From Passalora sequoiae (lineage: Eukaryota > Ascomycota > Dothideomycetes > Mycosphaerellales > Mycosphaerellaceae): a DNA stretch of 64,000 nt. Below, piece after piece: positions 22,075 through 33,407 of the stretch. Made by a program: the position numbers and the translations under genes. The notes beneath the pieces were generated by a model. That model did no database searches, was not told the origin of the DNA, and saw nothing but the letters and a program-made list of their open reading frames with translations. The number at the start of each line of letters is the position of its first letter. The stretch's first letter is position 1. The DNA is taken from assembly GCA_013248845.1 (NCBI GenBank), contig WSQC01000006.1:496001-560000 (forward strand), read 5' to 3'.

Positions 22075-23047
22075 CTTGCGTGGATGCATTTCTATGCTGA
22101 GATCTCGGTCAGGTGGATCGCTGCTGCGATAGAGTGTTGTAACTTGTGTCATACTCTAGTGTTTCCGTGGATGGCATTCGGCGATTGCAAAGGCCACGAC
22201 AGCCACATCCTCAGCCATCCAAAGGCATCTTGCTTTCCGTCATCAGAATCGTCGCATAATCACCAATATTCCAGCTTCGGGGCATGTCTTCCGCTGAAGA
22301 AGGCACACAGGTTTTTCGAGCATTTCCCTGGTTCGCGAAGTTAGATCGTGTACGCGTGGGCAATTTTTGTACCATCAGCAACATGCCGCCTCACGAGTAC
22401 TAACCACAGTTGCTGGACACTGGAGCAAGACAAGATTGGTCGACAGAAGCGCCTACCAAGGAGTCAGAGAGATCATGTGCACAGTGAATTTCTGTGGCTT
22501 TGTGAAAGATGACGAAAAGACGACCGGTATCAATAAGAAATAATGCTGGTCTATTTGACTAACATGGAGAATATCAGTTGAGAGCAGACATGACGTTGTG
22601 CTGATCATCCGCATGTGAAGTTCACCGTGATGCCTAGATGAAGTGCTGTGGTCATTCACCGTAGCACGAAGCTTGCCCTAGCGAGCCCTAGCCCTAACCC
22701 TAATCGTGCTCGCATGAAGGTCATCTAGACACCAGAAGCCCTGATTGAATGTGTTTGAAGGATCGCAGATGTACGAGAACGTTCTCGACGCTGCCAGTGC
22801 CACAGTACTCGATCCTCGCGTGGTGTTCAGGCACATATAGTCCTCGAAGAGCGGTAGACAAGCTCGACCAATTTACCACTTCGAGGAAACAAAGCTCAAC
22901 TCAACTATCAGACCAAGCCGACAACAGAACAACCCCAGTGGAGACCAGTCCAACTACAGATCCACGCAATCACAGATCAACCCGATTACAGACCAACTCA
23001 ACTACAGGCTAACGACCACACCACTATACCGCACCCACACACCAACA
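22075..23047. other. Intergenic region and leader of the EthD gene
   Basis: Contains the telomere-like tract. From about 22,880 to 23,047 a very CA-rich, G-poor leader contains imperfect copies of a CAGACCAACTCAACTACAG-like unit. Its abundant CpA shows that this repeat was not hit by RIP. No other gene seen. Confidence 0.45.
22675..22703 (+). repeat. Interstitial telomere-like CCCTAA tract
   Basis: Two exact CCCTAA units (22,692-22,703) follow degenerate CCCTAG copies upstream (from 22,675). CCCTAA is the C-strand telomere repeat of most filamentous fungi. The tract is short and inside the window, so it is not a chromosome end as seen here. Confidence 0.7.
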
Positions 23048-23491
23048 ATGCCACAATCCATCGCAACAACAACCACTCCCCCAACAATCATCGCCTTCAT
23101 CACCAAAAAACCAGACATCTCCTTCCAAGACTTCAAAAACTATTACATCAACAACCACATCCCCTACTTCCTCTCCCTCGTCAACGGCCAGCAGCACATA
23201 ACCAACTACGTCCTGCACTTCGCACCGCGCACCGACATTCCCAACGACCACGCCATCGCAACCGCCATCGGCGCCGATGGCTCACCCGGAACTGAACCGT
23301 GGGAGTACGATGCTATCGCGCGGGTCGTCTATAAGGATCAGGCGAGTTTTGAGACGGTGATGCAGACGCATGCGGAATGTTATGAGGAGATTAGTGCGGA
23401 TGAGAAGAAGTTTTTGGATCAGGGGAGGATGAAGGCGTTGGTTATGGGTGGGAGGGATGGTGGCGGAGAGAGTGTGGAGTTTGTAATGTGA
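23048..23491 (+). CDS. EthD-domain (dimeric alpha/beta barrel) protein
   Basis: Single exon, 147 residues. IIAFITKKPDISFQDFKNYY, then NHIPYF, is the start of an EthD-type ferredoxin-like fold, where the conserved HxP region follows the first helix. The second half has YDAIARVVYKDQASFE and DEKKFLDQGRM, matching the second strand-helix unit. Family members are small enzymes or accessory proteins in secondary metabolism and degradation, and the substrate is not predictable. There is a striking change from C-ending codons before about 23,300 to G-ending codons after it. Single-gene context, no cluster. Confidence 0.8.
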   Translation: MPQSIATTTTPPTIIAFITKKPDISFQDFKNYYINNHIPYFLSLVNGQQHITNYVLHFAPRTDIPNDHAIATAIGADGSPGTEPWEYDAIARVVYKDQASFETVMQTHAECYEEISADEKKFLDQGRMKALVMGGRDGGGESVEFVM

Positions 23492-24296
23492 TGTGATGGG
23501 ATATAGCCGGGGGGGGGCTTGTCGCACATGGAGCGGCGCTGAATTGGGAGTCTATGTGGCTGATAATTTCTTTGATGCTGCGATGTTACATTGATTACTG
23601 GTTCTACATCAATCCAGTGAAGCATATAAACATCATTTCCCGTAATTATGGTTCGGCGCATCGTAGACCAGCAATAGTTCGAGAGGTAGACAGTCATTAA
23701 AGCAGTAGTAAACGACAATTTGCTGTTGGCACCAGTATTTGCTTCGGGTCCGGGTCCTCTTCGGCCAGATGACTCGCTTGAAGTAACTAGCATCGCCTGC
23801 ATGTATGCCACGTTTTCGATAAGAACCAAATTCGTCTGCACAGCAGCTTCGCGTTTTGTCGTGGACCTACAGGTCGTGATACTCGATCGGCTGAATGAGT
23901 TGCTCGATCAGCAAACAATTCAAGGCAAACGCCTCGACGCCCTCGTTCGTGCAGACTCGTCCAATGTCTTGCACTTCAGCTTCTCTGCAAAACCGTGTCT
24001 CTGCTCTCGTCTCTCGATCTCGTACCATCCCGTTTGCCAGTCGAAGTAGGACCGCCAACGGCATGTTCGCCGACTTCTCGAGGGAGTTTCCGATTATGCA
24101 GTGGAAGACAAAGGTTACATCGCGTTCGCGAAGTCATGCCAGAAGAAGAGTGCTTGAGATCAGAATGCGATCTCGAATCTTCTCTGGACGATGACGTAGG
24201 CTTCGAACATGTCTTCGCCGCCATCGTTTCCAAGCTTACTCATGGTATTCATGACATGCCCCTGTCTGAAGCAGCCAACCTTCCATGATGTACAGA
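23492..24296. other. Interval without a firm gene
   Basis: Open frames on the plus strand around 23,870-24,290 have protein-like pieces in more than one frame but no recognised family or splice plan. Possibly a decayed gene downstream of the EthD gene. Confidence 0.3.
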
Positions 24297-25795
24297 TCAT
24301 CTATTACGTTCACTGGCGAGGAGTGCCTCGAACTCCTCGTCTGCACGTTCCAACTCCATCTTATTCCCTTCCGGCAAGAAGTAGTAGATACCAGAAGCCA
24401 CAACGCCAATCGCACCTGCAATATAAAATGTTGAAGCAGGCCCGGCCGCAGATCGTATAGGCGTAAAGACCTGCGTGCCGACTGCCGCACCAGCTTTGCC
24501 GAAAGCAGCTGCGATACCGTAGCCCATGCCACGAGCTGGTGTTGGAAATGCTTCACAAGATATCAGTCCAATGGTAGCGCCTGGACCCATGTGGCCGAAT
24601 GTCTGGAGTAAGCCATACAAGACCACGAACGCTGGCAATGCTTCGGTTGTGAGCTTGTGATATAGACCACCGATGATGAAGCCGCAGATGGTGTAGCCGC
24701 CGATAAAGCCAAAGATGCCGGTCCATCTGCGACCGATTTTGTTGACTAGCCAGGCACCGATTAAGACGCCAGGAATGGGCATCAGAGCCAGGTAGAGTTG
24801 CCAGAGAGCGACCTTCTGGATATTGCTGCCAGGCACGAGGCCGTTGATGATTACTGAGCTCATAATTGAATTGGGACTGTATTCCATTAGTATTCGGGTG
24901 TATGCGTCAAGAGAGCTTACACTCACAAGTTGACAAAGTCGTAGAGAAAGAATGCAGCTGACGTGCCCAGGATGCGGACCCAATATTGCTTGATCAGTAG
25001 CGTCCATGGGATCCTACGCTTCTGAAAATTATTGCGCTGAAAGAGCTTGCCATCCTGCATACGCCATCTAGCCAAGACCACGATCAGCGGCAGAATCGTC
25101 GACACCGAATACATAGCGTGAAATGCGACTCTGAGACCATTGTGGCTGCCAATCAAGGCAAGCAGATAAGTCACTGTACACAGGGCACTTCCAGATGTAG
25201 CCATGAGCGTGCTGATGAGCACCTGAATCGGACCACGCTGCGAGTCGAAGTGCTCATTCGACCCCTCCAGTGCGGCTGCAGCAGAAGTCGGGTACTCGCC
25301 ACCAATGCCGACACCAGCGGCGCCCCGGGCAACTGTCAAATACCATAGCATGTCATGTGCTCCTTGGCTGTCGTTCACTTGAAAAGCCAGAGTGGACATG
25401 AGAGAGCCGATTACTACCAGGCCGCTGGTGACGAGCATGCCTCCCTTGCGGCTGAATTTGTCGGCGATGAAGCCAAAGAACAAGATTCCGATCACAGAGC
25501 CGACGAGAAGTGCATTCGAAATCCTTGTCTGTACGGCAGAAGTGTACACTTTACTGCCCAAGAGATGCTTGAAGACTACGTTGGTCGAAGACGCCAGGCT
25601 TTGTTGGTACCCATCTGAGAGATTGGCCAGTGCTGAGCCGAGGATGGTTATGATGCTGCCGATTCTGTGAGATGAACTGTGGTTGGTGCTCTCGCCCTCG
25701 AGCGATGAAGTCTCCGAAGCATGATTGTATACTTGCTTTTCGTCTGAAAGCGATGTTTCAGGAGCGTCACGCGAGAAATTGAATTCGTTTGACAT
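24297..25795 (-). CDS. MFS permease, glycerophosphodiester/phosphate type (GIT1-like)
   Basis: Exons 25,795-24,927 and 24,876-24,297 (intron 50 nt, GTGAGT...TACAG, phase 2) give 482 residues, a normal MFS length. After a charged N terminus the first helix region ALANLSDGYQQSL is typical of the GIT1/phosphate-proton symporter branch. The loop motif GFIADKFSRKGG is the MFS A motif, and GAAGVGIGGEYPTSAA follows in helix 4. The second half repeats the layout (KIGRRWTGIFGF, EAFPTPARGMGYGIAAAFGKAGA). Probably a plasma-membrane proton symporter for glycerophosphoinositol, phosphate or a related anion, by family only. The start MSNEF was chosen as the first ATG that opens the usual hydrophilic tail. 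Confidence 0.9.
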
Positions 25796-28589
25796 ATTCA
25801 AAGCCAAGTGGTGATGCAAGAGAAGTGTCTGAGCGCGCAAGAATGCTGGAAGCGATCATTTCAAGAATCATAAACATCTACCTACCGAGTTCGGTGTAAT
25901 AGCTGGTTGAATAGCCCAAGACTTGTTGAAGAGCCCAAAGGACATGGTGGTCCTATCAATTTCGCCATGCCCGATGCACGTTGATAACTTCGTGGGTCGA
26001 TTGTGGAGCCAAAAAAAGTCTGCCGGCAAGCAGCTCGGCATTTTATTGCCCTGCATAGTAAAAAGGTAGCGACCTCATCAGTTCTCGTCTGCCTGATGGT
26101 ATATTATTGCACATTCCCTGTGACCGCTATGATGTCGTTATCTTCGTCTGTGAGTGCTGTTCTGCGCCAGTTCAAATGCTTACGCGTGTCGAGGACACGA
26201 CGTGCATGCACTGCGGTTCGCGCAGGACTGTCCCCGATCAAGGCACACAGAAGGCTGCATTGTCATGTTAGCCATCGACTCGATGCGCTCGTGTGTGGAC
26301 GAAGCGATGGCAGAGGGAGCAGGATGATGATGTGAACGTGATAGACCTAAGTGTTGTGCGAGAATGCGAATCGAGTCACTGCGAGTCGGTGTTGACTTTT
26401 TCCGGCCCGAGGTCGCCGAAATGACCCTTCCATGACTGACGTGCTCATGTTTGGACTCAACCACCTGCTTCTTTGGCCCATCAACGACGATGACTTTGGT
26501 TGCAGAGAACCGGGGCACATAATTCACGTCTGAAGCTTGATACCGTAAAGGCCCCCCTTCAAGGGACCGACCAGGATAGTCCTGCTTTGTGACGCACAAT
26601 CCACGATGAATGCAGCATCCTTGCTCCAAACATGATGCTACCACCACCGGTCCGGATGGGCATCTGCGATATTTGCTGGTCACTGTTTGATAGTTTCAAG
26701 CCCTCTTCGAGCCTCTTCGAGCATCTTCGAGGTTTTGGCGCTATGACAGTCTACTAAGGAGCGACAGTCGGCCGATCTGCTGAACGCTTCTTACCTCTAC
26801 TCCATGCAGCCGCTAAACATGTTGTACAGTTCCAAATGTACAATCGAAGCATAGTGGCCGAATAAGTCGGCCTCAAAATCCTCCGCCGTTGTTGTTCGAC
26901 CGAATACTCGATCGAGCGCATACTTCTTCATGCATTCTTTCCGCCAGTCGTACTCTGCGCGGAAACCTTGTACTTGTTTGTAAACATGAGGGCCATGTCA
27001 GATAGGCCAGTCGGGCGTCACAGGACATCCTCATATCGCCAGGCCTACTGCTCCGTGCGACTCGGTCAAGTCTTGCTGATATCACACCATGGGCTATGCC
27101 CAGCAAGCCCGGGTCTCCATACGTAGCGAATTGCATGTATGCGGCACGCTTTGAGCTTGCTCTGACCTCACACGTTGACACCATTCTTACTCAGCTTTGC
27201 TTAGCATCATACTCCCCATGCGTTGAAGTGGCACAGCAGGTCTACAGCACACATTTCGACGAATCAATCTTCTAATGCCAAGGACGATCAAGTTCCCCTC
27301 ATCCGAAGATCGATGTCTGGCATCGACAGGTAAATCGATATACTCTCGGTCGACATCGGGAGCTTGGTAAGTACGAAGTGCCTAACGCTGCCGCTACTAC
27401 AATGTCTCTCGACGGCGATCTACGATCCCTTCTTATCTGGAGCTGATTGAGTCCCGGTAATACGGGAATGGGTCGAAGACATCGCCATCACGCTACCGCT
27501 CACGTAGGCGGTAACGGTGTGTAGTCAGAAGTGTTCAGCTCCCTGCAACCAGCATCTTACGGCCGACGCATGCCGAAGTATATCGATTGACGAATACTGC
27601 TTGCTTACCATGCAATGTAGATCTGCTCCAAACACTGTGCTCGATCTTAGATTCCTTTGGCCCAACGGCACGATTAGCTTGCTCTTGGATCTCTCAATGC
27701 TAAGATTCGTACGTCTGATACTGGAGAAGAGACAGCTGAAGGACGATGGGTGAAAAAGCGCCCCACTAACCGTCTCTTCGCTCACGACGCTCAGGTTGTA
27801 TCCTTCGCAGGGTCTTGAGGTTGTAGGTGTCGTGCGCAAGTCCATGAGCTACTAACAGCGAATCGAATCGTTCAGACTCCAGAATTGTGTACGATGGGAA
27901 CTTCGACGATGCGAAGAACGACGACGCCTGGCAATTGATCTACAGCATGTTCGCTGGTCACAACTTGGACGAGCTGCTTGTGCCGTACGACTGTAGCACT
28001 CTGAACCCTTTGAATAAATATGATATCCACGAGCATCTTGTTCATACGAGCGGACAGTGGTTCGCCGACAGAGATTGAGCAAGTATGTGGCGCTTAGGCT
28101 TTGATGGGAAATGTCCACCACGAGTTCACCTTTTCAGACGATGAAGCGGGGATGCAATTTTGAGATATCCGTTGGAGAAAGAATGTTCATTGACGAAACC
28201 CTTGCTGTCAGAGTAAGTAGTTTGATTCACGTTTTCGAAGCAGCTCATACCACAAATCAGTATTCTTGTCGTCGGTGCTATAAATCATGTGGTTGGCTTC
28301 CCTTTATGGTATCAGTGTGCCATATGGTGTTCTCACTATTTGCTTTTCGCCGCGATGAGCTTGTGTGTTAGTTCATCTGTTGTTGCACCCGAGCGATGAG
28401 GACAGAGTTGAAGAGATGCACGTTTTGCCATGTCATGCGATTGGAACAGCAGTAGACTTCACCATTGAGCAAGCAGCGCAGAGGTCGGCTGGCTCCGGAC
28501 GGAGCTCTGTTTCTACACATGTGAAACAACTGTTTTCTTAAGTTTAGTAGAGCGATTTTCTCGAATAACAACACGAAAAGGCCTCGAAC
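25796..28589. other. Gene-poor interval left of the RIP block
   Basis: No recognised gene in 2.8 kb. The best coding-like piece is about 27,862-28,078 (plus), reading SRIVYDGNFDDAKNDDAW and ending QWFADRD. It is preceded by TACTAACAG, a branch site plus acceptor, so it could be a terminal exon, but no family or upstream exons are evident. Near 26,702-26,732 a 10-bp unit CCTCTTCGAG is repeated about three times. Confidence 0.3.
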
Positions 28590-28825
28590 AGTCTACGAAT
28601 AACTTATAAATACTTAGATAGGTTATTGAGTCTACTTATCGCCTATAAATCCCTTTACCTTGTCCTTTATTGCCTTATAAGCATTATATATCTTACCTAT
28701 ATTCCTATTAATCTTACTAACCTTAGCCTCTAATACCGCTAATCTTACTGTTAGTGTTTCTACCTACGCCTTTAGCGCCTTATTCTACTACTCGAGGGTA
28801 GTAACTCGGTACTTATTAGGAATAG

Positions 28826-29084
<259 letters not shown>

Positions 29085-29504
29085 CGGCGCTAGTAGTAGG
29101 TCTTTAAGACGACTATAAGTAGACTTACCCTTTATACGGTAGAAGGCGTATACCTCATTACTACTACTAAGGATTCTATATAGGTTACCTAATAGCGGGG
29201 GACGCAAATACCTAATAGTCTATTAGTAAATAGTACTACGAATACCCTAAGAATACTTACTAGCTATAGGGAACTATATAGTTAACCCTATTAGAAGTCT
29301 CGACTATACGCTATATAGTATAATACTTACGTAGCGATCGGGATACTGCCTTATATTTTGTCGTGTTGCTAGATATATAGTCGTCTAACTAATTATCCTA
29401 TACCGCCTACAATACTAAGTAGTACTAACCGGCTACTTATAGGCGGTTAAAGGAGGCGGCGGCGGTAGTACGACTAGTAGCTACAGCGGCTTTAGTAGCG
29501 GGTA

Positions 29505-29643
29505 TAGTTATAATAGTAGTAATAGTAATAGCAATAGTAATAGTAATAGCGATAGTAATAGTAATAGCAATAGTAATAGTAATAGTAGTAATACTAGTAG
29601 TAATAGTAATAGTAATAGTAGTAATACTAGTAGTAATACTAGT
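29505..29643. repeat. Degenerate AATAGT/AATAGC array
   Basis: Hexanucleotide units AATAGT alternate with AATAGC, AATACT and GATAGT. Replacing TpA by CpA turns most of them into AACAGC, so the array looks like a mutated Asn-Ser codon repeat or microsatellite. Confidence 0.75.
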
Positions 29644-29760
29644 AAGAGAATCAAGGAATAAGAGCGCGATAAGTAGAGCGCGAATAGGTAAGCAAACGAA
29701 CAATAGAAGGTACGTAAATAATAGTAGGAAAAGTAAAGCGAGTTTTTATATACAAATTTC

Positions 29761-29859
29761 GAATAGCGTACAAATAGCGTACGAATAGCGTATAAATAGC
29801 GTATAAATAGTATAGAAATAGTATACGAATAGTATATAAATAGTGTACGAATAGCTAAC
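29761..29859. repeat. Nine tandem copies of an 11-bp unit
   Basis: Units of the form RAATAGYRTAY follow one another without gaps for 99 bp, with differences mostly C/T and A/G. Confidence 0.9.
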
Positions 29860-30047
29860 TATAAGCTTAGTTATCTAGTAATAGAGTCGCCCTTAGAATT
29901 ACGCTTCCTCTATCCCCTACGCTACGGCCGCTATATATTTATAGTAGCGTTCGTAGCCTCCTTACCCTAGCGTTGCGTATTGTTTATTATAGGAGTAGTT
30001 ATTCTAGTAGTAGATTAGTACCCTATATATTGTAATTTAACTATCCG

Positions 30048-30272
30048 TAGCTTATTTATAGTTCGCTTTAAGACTTATATATAGCCTACTTATACTTACA
30101 TACTATCGACCTATTAATGTATATTACGTATAACTAGCGTATTATGCGAATATATAAGGAAAGTAATAGATAGCTAGGTACTAAGAATGTCGTTTTAAAA
30201 CTATTTATAGCTTATTTATAGACGATTCGCTCTAAGACTCTTATATAACCTACCTCTACTTATGACCTATTA
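30048..30272. repeat. Diverged direct repeat of about 70 bp
   Basis: TAGCTTATTTATAG at 30,048 recurs at 30,208. Both copies continue with a TTCGCT-TAAGACT stretch, TTATATA, CCTAC and GACCTATTAA in the same order. The copies are about 160 bp apart. Confidence 0.6.
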
Positions 30273-30501
30273 ACCCATGCATTTTATATATATATATATA
30301 TATTTCGTTATGTTATGCGGACAAATGCACGAATACGCTACGATTAGACCGGATTTGGAGTTTTAGGATTTAAGTTGTTTTACATGTGTACATCGGGAGC
30401 TCCCTACTCCGCGGCAGAGCTCGTTTTCGGTTTCGGGATCCCGCTTCGACATCGTCAAAAGTTGTCTTTCGACATTTCCATTGTACACCACACATACTCC
30501 C

Positions 30502-31530
30502 ATGTCGAAACGACCCTGCACATCCCTCATCTACGCGCCCCAGCGATCGCGATCTTTGCTACCGCGATGCAGTCCCCGCTCCATCTATTCCATCCTCCGC
30601 GATGACCCTCGACGAACACAATGCGCCGCGAGACGACCCTTCACATCCTCTTCAACATGGCGAATCAACGCAGGCCGCCAAGTGACTATCCGCAAGCAGA
30701 ACCAACCCTCCATGTCCGTAGCGAGGAAACGTCAACAGGAAGAAGCGATGCGTGATGGAACAGTATTGGAGATGCAAGGCTTGCTCCCGGAGAATTTCGT
30801 CCCACCCACAGGCGCAAACCTTCCCTCCTTCTTCACAGATTTCAAGAAACGCCTAAAAATCGAAAAATACCGCTTCCAAATGAACGTCATCCGCCAGCTC
30901 CAATTCCAGTTCATGGCATGGTGGTACATCAAACCACGCCTCAAATCAGGCAAGCATGTACTACCTCTTCTATCGCAAGAGCTATACAGACTGATGTACA
31001 CACGCTTCGCACGAGGTAACCTCCAAGACGTGGAATACATCCTCTCTCCCGGCCTCCTAGGCTCTCTACGCGCGAGGATCGCACAAAGACCCCCGAACAC
31101 CAGTATGCGCTGGACCCTACACGAACTCCTCGAAACCCCCAAAGTCGTCTCCTTCGTAGGAACGATCATGCCAGGCTTTCCCAACCACGATCAATTCGGA
31201 ATCATACAAGCAGTTGTACGGATCCGCTCACGACAATCCCTTCTCAAGACTCAGAAAATGCGGATCCGCAACCGATTGACCGGTGCAAGGGAGACGGAGG
31301 AGGTGGTCGTGGATAGTGAGGGGCATCCGATCCCCGAGGAGGAGATCGAGGCGGCCAAGTTGAGGAGCGCGAAGGATACGACGGAGTATTTGGTTGTGCA
31401 GAGGTTGGTGAAGCATAGTAAGCCTGAGCATTGGCATATTTGGGGTACGGCGGAGGAGAGCACGTATGAGAAGTTGGTGAGGCAGGAGAAGGAGATTCAG
31501 AGGATGAGGGTGGCGGGTACGGGGGCGTAA
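30502..31530 (+). CDS. Mitochondrial mL45/MBA1-like, Tim44-domain protein
   Basis: Single exon, 342 residues from MSKRPCTS. The N terminus is basic and Ser/Arg-rich with no acids for a long stretch, a mitochondrial targeting sequence. The body has KKRLKIEKYRFQMNVIRQLQ, then LLSQELYRLMYTRFARGN, FVGTIMPGFPNHDQFGIIQ and VVQRLVKHSKPEHWHIWGTA, the Tim44-like fold pattern of mL45 and the inner-membrane ribosome receptor MBA1. It probably helps attach mitoribosomes to the inner membrane. Codons change from C-ending to G-ending at about 31,260. It lies 200 bp from the RIP block but is intact. Confidence 0.85.
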   Translation: MSKRPCTSLIYAPQRSRSLLPRCSPRSIYSILRDDPRRTQCAARRPFTSSSTWRINAGRQVTIRKQNQPSMSVARKRQQEEAMRDGTVLEMQGLLPENFVPPTGANLPSFFTDFKKRLKIEKYRFQMNVIRQLQFQFMAWWYIKPRLKSGKHVLPLLSQELYRLMYTRFARGNLQDVEYILSPGLLGSLRARIAQRPPNTSMRWTLHELLETPKVVSFVGTIMPGFPNHDQFGIIQAVVRIRSRQSLLKTQKMRIRNRLTGARETEEVVVDSEGHPIPEEEIEAAKLRSAKDTTEYLVVQRLVKHSKPEHWHIWGTAEESTYEKLVRQEKEIQRMRVAGTGA

Positions 31531-32594
31531 AGTGGACTTCCGCTGTCAAGAACTGGGTTGCCAGTGAATGAGGGTTGTATCAGACTTGTACAGAACCGAT
31601 ATGTCTGTGTTGCATACCAATGCCACAATAAAGTCTTTCCATGACGGGCCCTTGACATTCGTGGAATATAATGAGAGAGCTCCGCCAAGCTATTGGACAA
31701 TGAAGCGGACGCTACGAACGACGATGTTACAAGAGGTGCTGGCCATTGATTTACAGCATTCCGATATGCCATTCAGACAGGCACACATCAGCGATTATAT
31801 GCCATACTGTGAACACGTTGCCGGGACGGGCCTGTATCGACAGAGCTCGTACAACGAAAATCATTGAGCTGGCAAGTACCCGTCGAAGTGGCGTGTGCCA
31901 GATCTGCTCTATATCCCAAAAGATAGCCCATGAAATTGTACATATACCATAGAATCTACCCTTCAATCTCGTGCAGCAACATCGATTTCGGCTGGCTTTC
32001 CCGTATGTCCAAATGCCGACTCTTCTTGGAGCATCCCGCTTATCAATTGATTGGGTCAGCTGGTCGACGTCCTCGGGCACAGCTCCAGGCTACAGGATCT
32101 GATGCGCGATGTGGATGGTGGAGCTGTTCGTGGAGAGGATGCAACGCGATACATCAAATCCGGCGGTCAAGACATTATGATGTGAAGATATGTGCGCACA
32201 TTCGGGGACGATGGCTTCCTTTGCGAAGATTCGCGATAGCAATATGTGTATAATGCCTGGTCTGGCTCGATGATCGCAACCAAACTATCGCTGTATGGAT
32301 CTTGTTGATCCTCTTCATGGAGAACTCGGGAGGCAGTCGTCTCAAACATTCACGGATCGCGACACTCCTGAAATCATGCGTCGGCAGGCGTGGTCTTCTG
32401 TCGTAGGCTTCGCATGTAGCCGGCAGAGAAGGTGTGTGGCTGCTGAAAGAGAGCTTCTTCGGAGACTGTCGTTGAGGTTGGTGCGTATCTGGAGGTATCA
32501 TGCTGGCTGTGAATCGTTGTTGACCTTAATGAGTGTTGGCCTGAAGCGAAGGATTGTACTCTTTTGCGTATAGCTTGGGGAACCATTTTGGGAT
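31531..32594. other. Intergenic region
   Basis: 3' flank of the mL45-like gene and downstream flank of the Myb-like gene. Minus-strand frames near 32,175-32,630 have coding-like pieces without a recognised family; they might be a lost end of the Myb-like gene. Confidence 0.3.
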
Positions 32595-32738
32595 TTACGA
32601 GCAGACAGAAAGGATGTTCAAGTGCCATATGCGCGTCGCTACGGCTCTTGCGCTTCGGCCTTTGAGTTGTCTGCTGACTTCTTTGGTGGTCAGACCTTTC
32701 GCGCGAAGCTCCACCACCATTCGATCCTCATCAGCAGA

Positions 32739-33407
32739 CTATTGGCGATGAGGAGCGCGTTCGCGAACACTGCTAAGCTTCCCTTGGAGGCTTTTTTGGG
32801 TCCTTTTCATAATCAGACTGATCTGCTTCCAAGCCAGCCTTTGTCCATCTCTCAAATGTCGGAGCAGCTCGGTTTCTTCTGTGCTCCATGCCCTCCCGCG
32901 ATCGTGAACAAGGCCGTCCCGCTTCGACCGAAGATGCAAGTAATAGCGTCTACGAATGCTTTCCACTGTGCGATGTGGAAGAACCCGCTGGATGTCCTCC
33001 CAGCTTGAATTTGAATCCCGCATGCTGAGAATCATTTCGTCCTCGGTGAGATGGTAAAATGAAGGACGAATGCTTGACGGGGCCTCTTCACGAACAAGTA
33101 AGTAGTATTTTCTGGAGACGGCAGAGGCACTGCGACCCAGCTGATGACCGATCTCTTGCCATGTTTTGCCCTCACGCCGTAGGGCAAAAAGCGTAAGACA
33201 ATGCTCACGAGACCATTTCGACCTAGTATGCGCGAGCGATGGATGGACTGATTTGTGATGTTCGTCTCGAACCAGTCCACGGCATTGTTGGCCTGATCGT
33301 CGGTATGAAGCCTGGACCCGAATCAAGAGAGGTATGTTATTGGAGCTACCCGCATACTGCTGTGCTTTCCAAAGCTTGAAGCATTGGGAAAACGATCGAT
33401 TGAACAT
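32739..33407 (-). CDS. Myb/SANT-like repeat protein, probably truncated
   Basis: 222 residues from MFNRSFSQ. Three SANT/Myb-like helix-turn-helix units are visible: SKWSREHCLTLFALRREGKT with IGHQLGRSASAV; LTEDEMILSMRDSNSSWEDI with RTVESIRRRY; and AWSTEETELLRHLRDGQRLA with KRTQKSLQGKL. Such units bind DNA or histone tails. The frame ends in TAG at 32,739-32,741. It then continues with SADEDRMVVELRAKG and GRSARAVATRIWHL to a TAA at 32,595, a complete fourth unit. The stop falls where the unit's tryptophan is expected, so TGG to TAG is likely. The start is uncertain because a 30-bp tandem duplication covers it. Confidence 0.7.
   Translation of the reverse strand: MFNRSFSQCFKLWKAQQYAGSSNNIPLLIRVQASYRRSGQQCRGLVRDEHHKSVHPSLAHTRSKWSREHCLTLFALRREGKTWQEIGHQLGRSASAVSRKYYLLVREEAPSSIRPSFYHLTEDEMILSMRDSNSSWEDIQRVLPHRTVESIRRRYYLHLRSKRDGLVHDRGRAWSTEETELLRHLRDGQRLAWKQISLIMKRTQKSLQGKLSSVRERAPHRQ

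Noticed and set aside
22675..22703. True chromosome end
   Set aside because: Tract is too short and genes continue on both sides.
26180..26683. 167-codon minus-strand frame
   Set aside because: No family, no splice signals, low-information composition; likely chance.
29437..29703. 88-codon Ile/Thr-rich minus-strand frame
   Set aside because: Antisense artefact of the AATAGT array; no start context or family.
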